Positions 6,147 to 7,267 of a stretch of DNA of 7,267 bases are shown here, in pieces. Made by a program: the position numbers and the translations under genes. The notes beneath the pieces are model-generated. The model saw only the letters and a program-made list of their open reading frames with translations, was not told where the DNA came from and made no database searches. How positions within the stretch are numbered: position 1 is the stretch's first letter; the number at the start of each line of letters is the position of its first letter. Origin of the DNA: Porphyromonadaceae bacterium (GTDB lineage Bacteria; Bacteroidota; Bacteroidia; Bacteroidales; UBA11471); the NCBI GenBank assembly GCA_021199145.1, contig JAJQIP010000083.1:1-7267 (forward strand), in the 5' to 3' direction.

Positions 6147-7043
6147 ATGTGGATAGACTCCTTTTTAAAATATATTCGGTATGAGAAGAATTATTCTTCC
6201 CATACCGTTTTGTCTTATAGAAGGGATTTGTTACAGTTCCAGGACTATTTGTCCGGTATAGAGGAGCCTGTATCGATTGAGGCGGCGCAACGTGACCAGG
6301 TGCGCAATTGGGTGGCTTTGCTGGTTGAAGGCGGTGATACTTCCCGTACGGTCGCTCGCAAGGTATCGGCTTTGCGTACATTTTATACCTATCTGATACG
6401 GCAAAAGGTAATCCGCACAACCCCTATGCGTGATGTAAGCGTACCCAAGATAGACAAGCCGTTGCCTGTGTTTGTCCGTCCGTCGGAGATGAATGCTCTT
6501 TTGGATGAGGAGGTGCCGGCCGACGATTTTGCCGCTTTGCGGGACAGGCTTATATTGCTTATGCTCTATATGACGGGAATGCGTCGGGCGGAGCTTATCT
6601 CTTTGCGGGATGTCGATGTAGATACCCGTTCCCTGCAGCTCAAAGTTACGGGAAAGCGGAATAAGCAGCGCATCATACCGTTCGGGGTAGAGTTGAGGGC
6701 GGCTATTGAGGAGTATCGGAGAGTACGTAAGGTGTCGGTAGAAAGTGTCTCACCCTATTTCTTGGTAAAAGATGACGGAGAGCCGCTCTATCCCATGTAT
6801 GTCTACCGGTTGGTCACCCGAAAGCTTGGGGAGGTGACGACCTTGTCCCGAAAAAGTCCCCATGTCTTGCGCCATACCTTCGCTTCAGCCATGCTCAACA
6901 ACGGTGCCGGTCTGAACAGTGTAAAGGAGTTGTTGGGACATCAATCGCTTGCTTCGACCCAAGTGTATACGCATATCACGTTTGAGGAATTAAAGCAGGA
7001 TTACCAACACGCCCATCCCCGAGCGGAAAAGAAAAAATCCTGA
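6147..7043 (+). CDS. xerC: Tyrosine recombinase, XerC/XerD family
   Basis: This 298-residue protein has the two-domain layout and length of Xer recombinases. Residues 1-87 form the SAM-like core-binding domain (FLKYIRYEKNYSSHTVLSYR, then ARKVSALRTFYTYL). Residues about 105-290 form the catalytic domain with all expected residues: Arg146 in TGMRRAEL, Lys170 in TGKRNKQR, His239 and Arg242 in HVLRHTFA, His265 in LLGHQSLASTQ, and nucleophile Tyr274 in VYTH. Such enzymes resolve chromosome dimers at dif near the terminus, usually as a XerC/XerD pair. XerC is chosen because a Xer gene after rpsU is a recurring Bacteroidales arrangement and no phage or transposon genes are nearby. An integrase or invertase role cannot be excluded, given the inverted repeat that begins 37 bases after its stop. 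The ATG at 6147 gives the normal N-terminus and lies 91 bases after rpsU. Confidence 0.92.
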   Translation: MWIDSFLKYIRYEKNYSSHTVLSYRRDLLQFQDYLSGIEEPVSIEAAQRDQVRNWVALLVEGGDTSRTVARKVSALRTFYTYLIRQKVIRTTPMRDVSVPKIDKPLPVFVRPSEMNALLDEEVPADDFAALRDRLILLMLYMTGMRRAELISLRDVDVDTRSLQLKVTGKRNKQRIIPFGVELRAAIEEYRRVRKVSVESVSPYFLVKDDGEPLYPMYVYRLVTRKLGEVTTLSRKSPHVLRHTFASAMLNNGAGLNSVKELLGHQSLASTQVYTHITFEELKQDYQHAHPRAEKKKS

Positions 7044-7080
7044 GGCAATTATAAAAAGGGGGTTCATCTGTTTATTATTA

Positions 7081-7208
7081 TGTCGGAGAAGTTGTTGTAA
7101 AAACCAGGAAAAATCGTTTGTGAAGTAAAAAAACGCCGAAATATTTTTGTGTAATAAAATTTTTCCATAAATTTGCACCCGCTTCTTTCCGAAAAAACTT
7201 CTCCGACA
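7081..7208. repeat. 13-bp perfect inverted repeat flanking a promoter
   Basis: TGTCGGAGAAGTT at 7081-7093 reappears as its exact reverse complement at 7196-7208. The 102 bases between contain a rightward promoter. The layout resembles invertible promoters of Bacteroidota, which are flipped by tyrosine or serine recombinases, and a tyrosine recombinase gene ends 37 bases upstream. Paired operators or a chance match remain possible. The right arm overlaps the leader of the transcript from that promoter and the start of the next hairpin. Confidence 0.5.
7146..7175 (+). promoter_or_regulatory. Promoter for a transcript leaving the right edge
   Basis: TTTG at 7146-7149 lies 18 bases before TAAATTTG at 7168-7175, a full -7 match with a spacer one base shorter than usual. 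The GCACCC that follows is reminiscent of highly expressed Bacteroidota genes. Transcription should begin near 7180. In related genomes I recall a hibernation factor gene (hpf) and a tRNA cluster after xerC, but nothing in this window identifies the gene downstream. Confidence 0.65.
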
Positions 7209-7236
7209 AGAAGATAGGTACAATGGTTATCTTGTC
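7205..7236 (+). other. Leader hairpin with two alternative registers
   Basis: GACAAGA (7205-7211) pairs perfectly with TCTTGTC (7230-7236). An alternative pairs AAGATA (7211-7216) with TATCTT (7228-7233) plus an outer GAC/GTC. An ATG at 7223 sits in the loop, and a GGAGGAGG stretch follows at 7239-7246. It lies within the first 60 bases of the predicted transcript, so it may be a regulatory leader. The rest of 7044-7267 shows no recognisable gene. Confidence 0.4.
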
Positions 7237-7267
7237 GTGGAGGAGGTTACGCTTTTTAGGGCAAGGA

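Noticed and set aside
7081..7208. The inverted repeat as a chromosomal dif site for XerC/XerD
   Set aside because: dif has two roughly 11-bp arms around a 6-8 bp centre. Here the arms are 102 bp apart and do not resemble known dif arms.
6990..7223. Minus-strand open frame of 77 codons
   Set aside because: It overlaps the 3' end of xerC and a plus-strand promoter, and its AT-rich phenylalanine-rich translation is typical of non-coding sequence.
7223..7267. Possible gene starting at ATG 7223 (15 codons, open at the edge)
   Set aside because: The ATG is in the loop of a hairpin, has no ribosome-binding signal before it, and the residues match nothing I recognise. It is too short to support a call.

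Overview
The window looks like ordinary chromosome from a member of the Bacteroidales (phylum Bacteroidota). Three things point there: rpsU followed by a XerC-type recombinase gene; several promoters of the Bacteroidota form (TTTG, about 18-20 bases, TAnnTTTG); and start codons that mostly lack Shine-Dalgarno sequences. The genus cannot be told from this sequence alone.

Left part (1-3500), all on the minus strand. In transcription order it holds radC (JAMM/MPN protein, family UPF0758), dnaX (clamp-loader subunit tau/gamma of DNA polymerase III) and an AraC-family regulator whose C-terminus runs off the left edge. radC and dnaX each have a promoter candidate. No terminator is visible between dnaX and the araC gene, so read-through is possible.

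Middle part (3500-5700). A UDP-glucuronate decarboxylase gene on the plus strand (makes UDP-xylose) converges with a minus-strand family 2 glycosyltransferase gene whose product has a hydrophobic, probably membrane-embedded C-terminus. Both fit surface polysaccharide synthesis, one as sugar-nucleotide supply and one as sugar transfer. That they act together is only inferred from adjacency.

Right part (5700-7267), plus strand. A well-formed promoter drives rpsU (bS21, 63 residues), followed after two small hairpins by a complete XerC-like tyrosine recombinase gene with all six catalytic residues. The last 224 bases carry no complete gene. They hold a perfect 13-bp inverted repeat flanking 102 bp that contains a rightward promoter, then a leader hairpin and a GGAGGAGG stretch. 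This has the shape of an invertible promoter beside a tyrosine recombinase and is the most unusual thing here. However, the recombinase looks like a housekeeping Xer protein, so inversion is a hypothesis only.

No rRNA, tRNA, CRISPR array, insertion sequence or broken gene was recognised. No gap between genes reaches 300 bases.
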